NCBI RefSeq assembly: GCF_030652235.1
Contig: NZ_JAUSBA010000060.1
Coordinates: forward strand, 1-35,693
DNA: 35,693 nt
DNA from: Cypionkella sp.
GTDB lineage: Bacteria; Pseudomonadota; Alphaproteobacteria; Rhodobacterales; Rhodobacteraceae
Direction of reading: 5' to 3'
Numbering within the stretch: position 1 is the stretch's first letter; each line of letters starts with the position of its first letter. Below are positions 7,732 to 16,833 of the stretch, piece after piece. The notes below the pieces were generated by a model. It was not told the DNA's origin. It did no database searches and worked only from the letters and a program-made list of their open reading frames with translations. The translations under genes and the position numbers were made by a program.

Positions 7732-8586
7732 ATGGCCACGGCCAATTATGGGATTTATTTCGGCAGGTCGAGCAAGCAACGGGACCCGACCGAGGGTAGC
7801 AGCAACAACGAACGCTATGCACTGTTCCAAAACACCACTTGGGGTTTTTCGGCGGTGCCGCTTTTTTCCAACAAAGTGCAGATCACGGCTGGAAACTTCA
7901 GTGGCGGTGCGGATGCCGATGCAGTGAAAACCAACAACAATATTGAAAATGCGACACTTTCGACCAATATTGGTGGCACGGCTTTTACATCGGTCTATGA
8001 CGGCACCTCGATCTACAATGCCATCCTGACCTATGCGGACGGTACCACTGCGACGGTGGCGGCCTATGATGACGGCTATATCGATGGCTCCACCGGCGAT
8101 GATTTGATCGGTTCTACCTATGTCGAACCGATTGCCAGCGGCTCCGACAATGGCGACAATTCTGATGCGGGTCTTGCGGAAAGTTCGGACAATGACGACT
8201 ACATCCGCGCCGGGGCGGGCGACGACACCGTGCGCGCAGGTGCAGGCAATGACAGGCTCGATGGCGGGGCGGGCAATGACGCGCTGTATGGTGAGCCTGA
8301 AGTGTTGGCGTCAGCGCTGCATCTGATCAGGATGCCCGGCATCACCCGCGCCACGCCGGGGTGGATCAGCTATTTTCACATCTTGTTCGATGAACATCAA
8401 CGGGTCTGCGCCGATGGCGATGGCAGCGAAAGCTTTCAGCCGGGCCAGTACACATTGGCGGGGCTAAAGCGTGCACAGCGCCCAGCAATCTGCGCGCCTT
8501 TTGCTGATCTGAGTGCAGGCGTGCCCGATCCGGCGGCGCGCATGATGCTGAAGCCAAAAGAGGCGCATATGTTGCTGCATCGCTGA
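7732..8586 (+). CDS. Internally deleted RTX-Hint paralogue (copy 2)
   Basis: This 284-residue ORF is a shortened relative of its two neighbours. Residues 1-115 are an unrecognised beta-rich N-terminal domain, followed by a degenerate DGSTGDDLIG linker and only about three RTX units (residues 160-187). At Gly187-Glu188 the repeats join directly to the last third of the Hint region (PEVLASALHL corresponds to HEVLVSAKHL in copy 1; then SESFQPGQYTL). The catalytic Cys, the SPxHR histidine and about 95 Hint residues are missing, so it cannot self-process. The frame is intact and the C-terminal tail, including LKPKEAHMLL, is preserved, so it may be expressed as a short secreted protein or be a decaying gene. 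The start has a GGGGGG-type ribosome-binding site. Confidence 0.75.
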   Translation: MATANYGIYFGRSSKQRDPTEGSSNNERYALFQNTTWGFSAVPLFSNKVQITAGNFSGGADADAVKTNNNIENATLSTNIGGTAFTSVYDGTSIYNAILTYADGTTATVAAYDDGYIDGSTGDDLIGSTYVEPIASGSDNGDNSDAGLAESSDNDDYIRAGAGDDTVRAGAGNDRLDGGAGNDALYGEPEVLASALHLIRMPGITRATPGWISYFHILFDEHQRVCADGDGSESFQPGQYTLAGLKRAQRPAICAPFADLSAGVPDPAARMMLKPKEAHMLLHR

Positions 8587-8810
8587 ACACTGCAGCGATA
8601 GACGCCTGCTGACTTGCACGCGCATGTTGAGCCGCATTGTTTACACACCAGAAACATACCCCAGTCTGGCCACATTTCGACCCTGCAGCAGGGGTATTTC
8701 CCGTCTTAGAAAAGCTGAAATGGGCCCGCTTTGTCGTTATCTGTCGCAACAAATCGCCCCTGTGTCCCTGAGCGCGCGCTTGCGTTGCAGGGCGTTAAGG
8801 AACGTTAATC

Positions 8811-11800
8811 ATGGCTGTGTTGAACTCTGGTCTTGGCGGCGCTTCGGGGTACGGTGAGCAATCCTTCAAGACCACCGGCGGCTATACCGGAAATTTGGAT
8901 GACGGCTCGCGGTTGGTTGATGTCAGCGGGGTTTTCGGCACCGGTGGCATGGATGTCTATGGCAGCCGCTTTACCTCGTTTTACATCAATACCAACGGGT
9001 TGATCACCTTCACCTCGGCACAGCCAAGCTATACTCCGGCGGCACTGACCACGCTGGGACAGCCCAGCATTGCGCCATTCTGGACCGATATCGACATCTC
9101 GAAGGGCGGTGATATCTATTGGGATATTGACGCCACCACGGGCAAGATCACCATCACCTGGCTGAACGTAGCACCCTATACTGGCACCGGTACCAACAGC
9201 TTTCAGGCGGTGATCACCAATCTGGGCGGTGGAGATTTCGGCGTTGACTACCTGTATAACTCTGTCGGCTTCACCAACGGCTATGCGGGGCAGGCAACGG
9301 TTGGTATCTCGAACGGCACCACCTCGCAGACCCTGCTCGAAGGCTCGGGCAACGCGGCTTTTCTGGCCACCTATGCAGGCAATGATTTCGACACCAATGA
9401 TCCGGCTGGCGTCTATTCGATGCAGTTTGAGGCCGGACAGGTGTTTCAGGGCGACGGGGTGGTCGATGGCACCGCTGGCAACGATCTGATTGACACAAGC
9501 TACGCGGCCGATCCTGATGGCGACCGTATCGATGCCAATGATGGAACCGGATATGTGGGCACCACAGGTCAAGCTGACTATGTGCTGGCAGGTGCGGGCA
9601 ACGATACCGTCAATTCCGGCTTAGGCCGCGACATCGTCTACGGCGGCAGCGGCAATGATGTGGTCAGTGCTGGCACTGGCAACGACAGCGTTTATGGCGA
9701 CGATGGCAACGACAGCCTTGAGGGCTCCAGCGGAAACGACAGCCTTTACGGCGGGGCGGGTGATGATACGCTGTCGGGTGGCACTGCCACCACAGGCACC
9801 ACCTACGCGCCTGTCTACACCGAAGTTACTGCCGCCTTGCAATCGGTCGCAGGCACCAATGGGCGGCCGAACTTCACCGTCAACACCGTGTCGAGCGACA
9901 ACCAGTTGTCAACAGGCACCTCCGGCACTTTGACCGGGTTTTACCTTGGCAACACCGATGCGGTGGAAACCCACACCCACACCGCCAGTTCGCAACTGGC
10001 GGGTGGGCAGATCCTGTTCAACGCCATCAACGGTAATGAGATTCTGACCATCGTCATCGACGGGGTTACCATTGATCTGAACACCGCGATTGCCTCGGGT
10101 ATGGTGACGTTCAGCGGCAATGCGGTCTATGCGATCAACACCTCGGGGCAGGTGATCCGCATCGGTTCGGGGGCAACATCAACCACCAATGGCACTCTGA
10201 CCATCAACGTGCCCTATACCACGGTGTCGCTGACCTCGGGCGGCACCACCACCGGCAGCGCGGCGGGCCTGTATTACGAATACTACGCCAACACCAATCC
10301 CTTGAACGTCGCAGCCGAGGCGGCGGGCGATGATTACCTCTCGGGCGGTTTGGGCAATGACAGCCTGCTTGGCTATGACGGCAACGACACGTTGTTTGGC
10401 GATGATGGCAACGACACGCTGGATGGCGGTAATGGCAATGACAGCCTGAATGGCGGTATCGGCGATGATTCTTTGCTGGGCCTTGTGGGCAACGACACAC
10501 TTCTGGGTGGCGATGGCCGCGATAGTCTTTATGGCGGCGCGGGTAATGACAGCCTGCTGGGCGAGGCGGGCAATGACACGCTTCTTGGCGGCGATGGCAA
10601 TGATACGCTGGATGGCGGCACCGAGGCTGACTCTCTGCTCGGGGAGGCAGGCAACGACAGCCTGCTTGGTGGCGATGCCAATGACAGCCTGTATGGTGGC
10701 GCAGACGATGACACGCTGTCGGGTGGTGCGGGCGCTGATCTGATTTACGGTGGCAATGACAACGACAGCCTGTTTGGCGGCACCGAGAATGATACGCTGT
10801 ACGGCGATGCGGGCAGTGATAGCCTGTCCGGCGGCGCTGGGCTGGATCAGTTGTTGGGCGGCGATGGCAATGACACGCTGCTGGGCGACGATGGCAATGA
10901 CACTCTGTCGGGCGATCTCGGCAATGACAGCCTGTTTGGCGGCCTTGGCAATGACCAGCTGTATGGCGGGCTTGGCAATGACCTGGTTTATGGCGATGCG
11001 GGCAATGACACGCTGCATGGCGATGCCGGAGCCGATACGCTGTACGGCGGCACCGACAATGACCTGTTCTTCGTCGATGGCAATCCCAACGCATACGGCG
11101 ATGTGATCGTCGGCGGTGAGAACGCGGGCGACAATGACGTGCTTGATCTGACCAGCTGGGGCTGGGAGCTGACCAACATCATCTACGATCCGATGAACTC
11201 CGAGAATGGCACGGTCGAGTTCCTTGACGGCGCGGGCCATGTGGTTGGCACGATGACCTTCTCGAACATCGAGAAAGCCATCCCCTGCTTTACCCCCGGC
11301 GTGATGATCACGACGGATCGCGGCGATGTTGTGGTCGAGGATTTGCGCGCGGGCGATCTGCTGCTGACCCGCGATCACGGCTTGCAACCGATCCGCTGGA
11401 TTGGCAGCCGTAAGCTGGGTTTGGGCGATCTGATCGCGCAGCCGCACCTGCAGCCGGTGAAGATCGGGCTGGGCGCGCTGGGCTGTGGCCTGCCGCTGCG
11501 CGACACCTTGGTTTCGCCGCAGCACCGCATGCTGATCGAAGGCGCTTTGCCGGAAATGCTGTTTGGCGAGGCCGAGGTGCTGGTGGCCGCCACCCATCTG
11601 ACAGTCTTGCCGGGTGTAGTGCAGATTTTATCATCCGATGTGCGCTATATTCACCTGCTGCTGGAGCATCACGAGATTATCTGCGCCAATGGCGCCTGGA
11701 CCGAAAGCTTCCAACCCGCCAAGCGGATGCTGGATGCGATGGAAGACGGGCTGCGCGCAGAAATTACAGAATTATTCCCCGAGCTTAGGCTGGATCACGC

Positions 11801-11864
11801 CGATTACCCGGCCGCCCGTCTGACGCTGAAAGCGCATGAGGCCAAGGTGTTGCTCGCGGCGTGA
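8811..11864 (+). CDS. Nidogen-like / RTX / Hint_2 multidomain protein (copy 3)
   Basis: The 1017-residue protein begins with a NIDO-like domain (about residues 45-205: FYINTNGLITF then IAPFWTDIDI and GDIYWDID), a fold seen in extracellular adhesive proteins. The DGTAGNDLID plus DPDGDRID linker follows at about 222-245. There is a first RTX block (about 250-320), an approximately 180-residue insert rich in Thr, Ser and Gly (about 322-505), and a second RTX block of more than twenty repeats (about 505-745). The C-terminal Hint_2 domain has Cys826 (IPCFTPGV) and His905 (SPQHRML), both catalytic positions being present. No N-terminal Sec signal is seen; type I export is the likely route, with a transporter elsewhere. 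AAGGA eight bases before the ATG supports the start. Copy 1 has the same back half but a different front domain. Confidence 0.88.
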   Translation: MAVLNSGLGGASGYGEQSFKTTGGYTGNLDDGSRLVDVSGVFGTGGMDVYGSRFTSFYINTNGLITFTSAQPSYTPAALTTLGQPSIAPFWTDIDISKGGDIYWDIDATTGKITITWLNVAPYTGTGTNSFQAVITNLGGGDFGVDYLYNSVGFTNGYAGQATVGISNGTTSQTLLEGSGNAAFLATYAGNDFDTNDPAGVYSMQFEAGQVFQGDGVVDGTAGNDLIDTSYAADPDGDRIDANDGTGYVGTTGQADYVLAGAGNDTVNSGLGRDIVYGGSGNDVVSAGTGNDSVYGDDGNDSLEGSSGNDSLYGGAGDDTLSGGTATTGTTYAPVYTEVTAALQSVAGTNGRPNFTVNTVSSDNQLSTGTSGTLTGFYLGNTDAVETHTHTASSQLAGGQILFNAINGNEILTIVIDGVTIDLNTAIASGMVTFSGNAVYAINTSGQVIRIGSGATSTTNGTLTINVPYTTVSLTSGGTTTGSAAGLYYEYYANTNPLNVAAEAAGDDYLSGGLGNDSLLGYDGNDTLFGDDGNDTLDGGNGNDSLNGGIGDDSLLGLVGNDTLLGGDGRDSLYGGAGNDSLLGEAGNDTLLGGDGNDTLDGGTEADSLLGEAGNDSLLGGDANDSLYGGADDDTLSGGAGADLIYGGNDNDSLFGGTENDTLYGDAGSDSLSGGAGLDQLLGGDGNDTLLGDDGNDTLSGDLGNDSLFGGLGNDQLYGGLGNDLVYGDAGNDTLHGDAGADTLYGGTDNDLFFVDGNPNAYGDVIVGGENAGDNDVLDLTSWGWELTNIIYDPMNSENGTVEFLDGAGHVVGTMTFSNIEKAIPCFTPGVMITTDRGDVVVEDLRAGDLLLTRDHGLQPIRWIGSRKLGLGDLIAQPHLQPVKIGLGALGCGLPLRDTLVSPQHRMLIEGALPEMLFGEAEVLVAATHLTVLPGVVQILSSDVRYIHLLLEHHEIICANGAWTESFQPAKRMLDAMEDGLRAEITELFPELRLDHADYPAARLTLKAHEAKVLLAA

Positions 11865-11918
11865 TCCACCGATTCCCGTGACGGAAATCGTGACGGAATT
11901 CGTATCTAATCCTGCCCG

Positions 11919-12506
11919 TTAGCCTTGCCGCCCCGTGCGCCACGCCGCCCATGCTTCCGGCGTGTCCAGATCGGTCAGCGCGTGCTGATCGGGCAGGGCG
12001 ATCAGAATGATGCGCGCGGGATACTGCGCCAAAACGCTGCGCGCGCCCTCATCGCCGCGCAAGCCCTGCAACTTCCCGCGTAAGTCTGCGGGAAAAATCA
12101 CCGGATGCCCCGGCCTGCCATCCGCGCTCGCCGCGCGCAGAATGGCGTGTGGTGCCTGATCGAAAGCCTCGATCATGGCTCGCAGATCATCCGAGTCCAA
12201 CTCTGGCATGTCCGCGGGCAAGATCATCAATGCGCCCTGTGCCGCCTTTGCCCCGGCGCGGATCGAGGCCGCCATGCCTTCGGCAGCCGTCGCAACCGGC
12301 AACACAGTTACGTCCACATCTGTCAAAGCCTGCCGTCGCGCCACATCTTCCGGGCGCAGTGTAACGATCACTTGGGCGCAAACGTCCCGCGCGATCTGCG
12401 CCTGTCGGCGCAACATTGGTGTGCCATCCACTGGCTCCAACAGCTTATCACCGCTGCGCATGCGGCTGCTGGCTCCGGCAGCGGGGATCAGAATGGTCAG
12501 GCTCAT
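11919..12506 (-). CDS. MobA/MocA-like nucleotidyltransferase
   Basis: The 195-residue protein shows the nucleotide-binding signature of the MobA-like NTP-transferase family at its N-terminus (IPAAGASSRM, then DKLLEPVDG) and the metal-binding acidic motif LPADMPEL about residue 97. HPVIFPADL is also typical of MocA/XdhC-associated members. Such enzymes add CMP or GMP to molybdopterin to mature the cofactor of molybdenum enzymes; some relatives act on other small substrates. The ATG at 12506 is preferred to an upstream TTG-type start because the family begins just before the ILIPAAG strand. No molybdenum-enzyme gene is adjacent, so the exact substrate is uncertain. It is convergent with the RTX gene cluster. 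Confidence 0.75.
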   Translation of the reverse strand: MSLTILIPAAGASSRMRSGDKLLEPVDGTPMLRRQAQIARDVCAQVIVTLRPEDVARRQALTDVDVTVLPVATAAEGMAASIRAGAKAAQGALMILPADMPELDSDDLRAMIEAFDQAPHAILRAASADGRPGHPVIFPADLRGKLQGLRGDEGARSVLAQYPARIILIALPDQHALTDLDTPEAWAAWRTGRQG

Positions 12507-12700
12507 CCACCAAAGGTGACGCAAAGCCAAACCCCGGTCAATCGCGAAGGATCATGACGCCCGCATTCAAACTGAACCAGCTTTACAACAGGATAGAGTG
12601 CAAAAATCTGCACCCTGCACAAGTGTCTCCCCACTGGGAAAACCTTACAGTCAAGAAGCGGCGCGCGCCATCACTGCCGCGCAACCGCTTCAAGCCAGTT

Positions 12701-15124
12701 TTAACCCCGCATCCGCGCGCTATCCGCGTCAAACAACGGTGCCAGTTGCACCACAGCTTTTCGGCGCTCGCCAAGGATTTCGATATGGCACTCCAAGCCA
12801 TCCTTGACTTTATCCGCAGGCAGGAAGCCCATCGCCACCGATTTCCCGCTGAAATGGCTGAAACCACCGCTGGTGCAGAAGCCTACGACTTCGCCTTCCA
12901 GCCAGATCGGCTCCCATGCCACCACATCGGCGTCCTTGGCATCGACGATAAAGCTGACCAGCTTGCGCTTCGGACCTGCGGCTTTCTCTGCCGCGGCCGC
13001 CGCTTTGCCGATCCAATCCGCATCCTTGTTCCAGCGGATGAAGCGATCAAGCCCCGTCTCGCAGGGGGTATAATCGGGCGAAAACTCACGCCCCCATGAG
13101 CCAAACCACTTGTCCAGCCGCAAGCTCATCATCGCGCGCATCCCGAACGGCCGCAGGCCCAGATCGCTGCCCGCCGCGTTCAGCGTATCCCACAAATGCC
13201 GCACCGACATGTGATCGCAGAAAATCTCATAGCCCAGATCGGCGGTATAGCTGACGCGCTGTACGATGCAGTTTGCCATCCCCACCGTCATCCGCTTCAC
13301 ATCCATGAACTTGAATGCAGCGCCCGACACGTCGCTGCGCGTGACGCGGCTCAGCAATTCTCGCGCATTCGGCCCGGCAATCTGGAAGCCCGAGCGCGCG
13401 TCCGAGACGTTTTCAACCGTCACGCCATCCATCGCATTCTGTTCAAACCAGCGGTAATGCCAGCCCTGCGCGCCATAGCTGGCGGTCAGTTGGAATTCAG
13501 TCTCGGACAAGCAAGATACCGTGAAATCGCCGATGATCTTGCCGGAATGGGCCAGCATCGGCGTCAGGCTAAGGCGACCAACCTTGGGGATATTCCCCGC
13601 CATGATCTTATCCAGCCAAGCGCGCGCGTTGGCGCCTTTGACGATGTACTTGCCGAAGTTCTGCAATTCGTTGATGCCAACGCCCGTCCGCACCGCCATC
13701 ACTTCTTGGCGCGTGGCTTCCCAAGCGTTCGAACGTTTGAAGGTCGGCTCCTCATAGGTAGGCTCTCCCGGCAAGGCGTAATAGTTGACGACCTCAAGCC
13801 CGTACTGCTGGCCCCAAACCGCGTTCAGCGCAGTGTTGGTGTCATACATTGGCGTGGTGCGGAATGGCCGCGCTGCCGGACGTTCTTCGTTCGGATAGCC
13901 GACCGAAAAGCGCATCTGATAGTTCTCGATCACCTTTGGCACGGTATAACCCGGCGTGGTCCAAGTGCCGAACCGCGACACATCAAAGCCGCGCGGGTCA
14001 CGCTCGACCTCGCCCTCGATCATCCATTGCGCCAGCGCCAGCCCCATGCCGCCGCCTTGGCTAAAGCCCGCCATCACCGCGCAGGCCGACCAGTAGTTCT
14101 TCAAGCCCTGCACCGGGCCGATCAGCGGGTTGCCATCGGGGGCAAAAGTGAACGGCCCATGGATCACCCGTTTTACGCCCGTGCGCTCTAACACTGGGAA
14201 GCGGCGATAGGCGAAGTTCACCGAATCCTCAATCTTGTCAAACTGTTCGTTCAACAATTCATGGCCGAAATTCCATGGCGTGCCATCCAAAGACCAAGGC
14301 TCGCAGGGTTTTTCATAAAAACCAATGCACAGCCCCCGGCCTTCCTGCCGCAAATACGACTCGCCACCCGGATCCATCACATGCGGGAATTCATTGCCCG
14401 ATTTCAGAATATCCATAATCTCCGGTATATCATCGGTGACCAAATACTGATGCGCCATCGGCAGCAGCGGCAGATAGACGCCCGCCATCGCGCCAATTTC
14501 CCGCGCCCAAAGCCCGCCCGCGTTCACCAGATGCTCGCAGTAAACGGTGCCCTTTTCGGTGACAACTTCCCAGCCCTCAGCGGTCGGGTTCGTCTCCAAA
14601 ACGCGGTTGTGCAAGACAATCTCTGCCCCGCCCATCCGCGCCGCTTTGGCATAGGCGTGGGTCGTGCCTGATGGGTCCAAATGCCCGTCTAGCGGATCAT
14701 ATAAAGCCCCGACGATGCCTTCCAAATTCACCATGCCATAGGTAAATTTCTTGATCTCCTCTGGCCCCAAAATCTCGGTATCCAGCCCCATATAGCGGTG
14801 CTTGGCACGCTCTGCGATCAGCTGATCAAACCGCGCCTGATTGTCGGCCAAGGTGATGCCGCCGACATGGTGCAGCCCGCAGGACATGCCCGTGATTGCC
14901 TCAAGCTCTTTATAAAGCCGGATCGTATAGCCCTGCAACGCCGCCATATTGGTATCGCCGTTCAGCGTGTGAAACCCGCCCGCCGCGTGCCAGGTAGAGC
15001 CGCTTGTCAACTCCGACCGCTCAATCAGCATCACATCCGACCAGCCGAGTTTGGTCAGGTGATACAGCACCGAGCAGCCAACAACGCCGCCGCCAATCAC
15101 AACAACGCGGGTATGGGTTTTCAT
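12701..15124 (-). CDS. Dimethylglycine/sarcosine dehydrogenase-type flavoprotein (DAO + GCV_T)
   Basis: The 807-residue protein combines an N-terminal FAD-dependent D-amino-acid-oxidase-type domain (dinucleotide motif VVVIGGGVVGCSVL at 7-20), an FAO_M-type middle segment, and a C-terminal aminomethyltransferase (GCV_T) domain from about residue 430 that binds tetrahydrofolate. His46 in GSTWHAAGG aligns with the histidine that carries covalent FAD in mitochondrial dimethylglycine dehydrogenase. The family demethylates N-methylated glycines (dimethylglycine or sarcosine) and passes the one-carbon unit to folate, a step of choline/glycine-betaine breakdown. The start at 15124 has AAGGA eight bases upstream; the longer in-frame start at 15187 is less likely. 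Which methylated amine is used cannot be fixed by sequence alone. Confidence 0.85.
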   Translation of the reverse strand: MKTHTRVVVIGGGVVGCSVLYHLTKLGWSDVMLIERSELTSGSTWHAAGGFHTLNGDTNMAALQGYTIRLYKELEAITGMSCGLHHVGGITLADNQARFDQLIAERAKHRYMGLDTEILGPEEIKKFTYGMVNLEGIVGALYDPLDGHLDPSGTTHAYAKAARMGGAEIVLHNRVLETNPTAEGWEVVTEKGTVYCEHLVNAGGLWAREIGAMAGVYLPLLPMAHQYLVTDDIPEIMDILKSGNEFPHVMDPGGESYLRQEGRGLCIGFYEKPCEPWSLDGTPWNFGHELLNEQFDKIEDSVNFAYRRFPVLERTGVKRVIHGPFTFAPDGNPLIGPVQGLKNYWSACAVMAGFSQGGGMGLALAQWMIEGEVERDPRGFDVSRFGTWTTPGYTVPKVIENYQMRFSVGYPNEERPAARPFRTTPMYDTNTALNAVWGQQYGLEVVNYYALPGEPTYEEPTFKRSNAWEATRQEVMAVRTGVGINELQNFGKYIVKGANARAWLDKIMAGNIPKVGRLSLTPMLAHSGKIIGDFTVSCLSETEFQLTASYGAQGWHYRWFEQNAMDGVTVENVSDARSGFQIAGPNARELLSRVTRSDVSGAAFKFMDVKRMTVGMANCIVQRVSYTADLGYEIFCDHMSVRHLWDTLNAAGSDLGLRPFGMRAMMSLRLDKWFGSWGREFSPDYTPCETGLDRFIRWNKDADWIGKAAAAAEKAAGPKRKLVSFIVDAKDADVVAWEPIWLEGEVVGFCTSGGFSHFSGKSVAMGFLPADKVKDGLECHIEILGERRKAVVQLAPLFDADSARMRG

Positions 15125-15294
15125 CTGGGAATCCTTTTGAAATCGCGGGGCCGCAGCCCTTTTGAGCCAAAATAAGCCCTTGGCCACAAATCACCGCCCC
15201 GTCCGCGACAAAATGCGTCGCAAATGAAGTGCAAGCGCGACGGTAGACCCTAGCGGTAGATCATTGTAGCAATGGCGCAGCAACGGAGGCGCAG

Positions 15295-16833
15295 ATGCTG
15301 GGTAAACTTTGGCCAATTCTGATCGGTGTGGCGGTGGGTCTGGCCGCCCTTGTCGCGATGCGACCCCTGCTGCCGATTGACGAGACCCGCTATCTGTCCG
15401 TTGCATGGGAGATGTGGTTGTCGGGCGATCCGGTGCATTTGACCAAAAATGGCGAGATGTATACGCATAAAACGCCTTTGCTGTTCGCGATGATCAATCT
15501 GGTCTGGCTGCTTACGGGCGTCAATGAATTCGCCGCCCGGCTTGTCGGCCCCGCTTGCGCGGTGGGCATGGTCGCAGGCACCACGCTGCTGGCCCGCCGC
15601 CTGTGGCCCGCTGAAAACCTAGGTATCCGCGCCGCCCTGATCCTTGCTGGTTTTCCTGTGTTCCTGATCTACGGCTCGGCCACGATGTTCGACGCGCTTT
15701 TGGCGCTCGGCGTCTTGGGCGGCATCGCCGCACTCTGGAGCATCGGGCAGGGCAGGGGCGGCTGGCCCCTGTTCGGATTGGCACTCGCATTTGGCGTCTA
15801 CGCAAAAGGTCCGGTGATCCTCGTCCACCTGATGCCCGTGCTGTTGACCATGCCCTATTGGGCCCCCAACCCGCCCAAGGCGACCGAAATCGCCAAGGGC
15901 TTTGGCGGCGCATTGCTGGTTGCCCTCGCCCTGATCGCGCTCTGGTTGGTGCCCACCTTGCTCACCGCCACCCCCGAATTCCGCACCGAACTGCTGTGGA
16001 CCCAATCCGCCGCCCGCGTTGCAGGGGGCATGGCGCACGACCGCCCGTTCTGGTTCCTGATCGCTCTACTGCCGCTGCTGCTGTTCCCATGGGGCTGGTC
16101 GATCCGCCTTTGGTCCGGCTTCAAAGGCACATGGAGCGACCCTGCGATCAAACTTTGCACGATCTGGGCCGTCTCTACCCTGATCCTGTTCTCGCTGATT
16201 TCTGGCAAACAAGCACATTACCTGCTGCCCGCCTATCCCGCGATGGCGTTGCTGTTCGCGCATGCCTCAGTCCGTGCCAAATCCGGCAGCCTCGCTTGGG
16301 TCGCCCTGCTGCTGATCGCCGCCGGGGCAGGTGCCGTGGGCCTCGGCCTGATCCCCGCCAAAGCGGATCTCGCCCAACTGGCCCCGTACTGGCCACTCAC
16401 CGCTTTCGCGGCCCTCTGCCTGATCCTAGCCCTGCTGATCTGGCGCTTGCCGCGCATCCCCGGCCACCTGCTGGCAGGCACAGGCCTGACGCTTGGCATC
16501 CACGCCATCATTGCCAGCACCGAGCTTTACGCCGCCTATGACGGCCAACGCCTAGCCACTACCCTCGCCAGCAATGAGGAGGGTGGCCTTGCCGTGATCA
16601 ACGAAGAATATAACGCCGAGATCAACTTCCTTGCCCGTCTGACCACCAAGGTCGCCCTAACCCCCGATCTGCCAAGCCTGACCGCTTGGGCGCAAACCCA
16701 CCCCAACGGCATGATCTTTGGCCGGGTAAAAGAAAACCCGCTGACGGCAGCGCCGCAGCAGGTTTTCCACTTCTTCGCACAGGATTGGGGTCTCTGGCCT
16801 GCTACTTCTCTGGGATCAATCCCTTCGGACTGA
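15295..16833 (+). CDS. GT39 (ArnT/PMT-like) membrane glycosyltransferase
   Basis: The 512-residue protein is strongly hydrophobic, with about ten to twelve membrane segments. Near its start, after the first helix, it has the catalytic-loop motif LPIDETRY (Asp29-Glu30), the conserved acidic pair of the ArnT/PMT family, and later GKQAHYLLPAYPA (about residue 303 onward), also conserved there. Family members move a sugar from a polyprenyl-phosphate donor to lipid A, protein or another acceptor on the periplasmic face. Which sugar and acceptor are used is not evident. GGAGG is seven bases before the ATG at 15295. It is divergent from the dehydrogenase gene, and its last 32 bases overlap the 3' end of the livM-like gene on the other strand. 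Confidence 0.8.
   Translation: MLGKLWPILIGVAVGLAALVAMRPLLPIDETRYLSVAWEMWLSGDPVHLTKNGEMYTHKTPLLFAMINLVWLLTGVNEFAARLVGPACAVGMVAGTTLLARRLWPAENLGIRAALILAGFPVFLIYGSATMFDALLALGVLGGIAALWSIGQGRGGWPLFGLALAFGVYAKGPVILVHLMPVLLTMPYWAPNPPKATEIAKGFGGALLVALALIALWLVPTLLTATPEFRTELLWTQSAARVAGGMAHDRPFWFLIALLPLLLFPWGWSIRLWSGFKGTWSDPAIKLCTIWAVSTLILFSLISGKQAHYLLPAYPAMALLFAHASVRAKSGSLAWVALLLIAAGAGAVGLGLIPAKADLAQLAPYWPLTAFAALCLILALLIWRLPRIPGHLLAGTGLTLGIHAIIASTELYAAYDGQRLATTLASNEEGGLAVINEEYNAEINFLARLTTKVALTPDLPSLTAWAQTHPNGMIFGRVKENPLTAAPQQVFHFFAQDWGLWPATSLGSIPSD

Noticed and set aside
5700-11060. Repetitive GGCAATGAC-type DNA resembling a CRISPR or satellite array
   Set aside because: The repeats are 9-codon RTX units in an intact reading frame with no regular spacers; they are coding repeats.
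10179-11597. Long minus-strand open frame (472 aa) through copy 3, and similar ones at 4871-5686 and 5699-6244
   Set aside because: These lie antisense to RTX repeats; the repeating codons keep the opposite frame open and give repetitive VIAxxAxQxVI text without any domain or start site.
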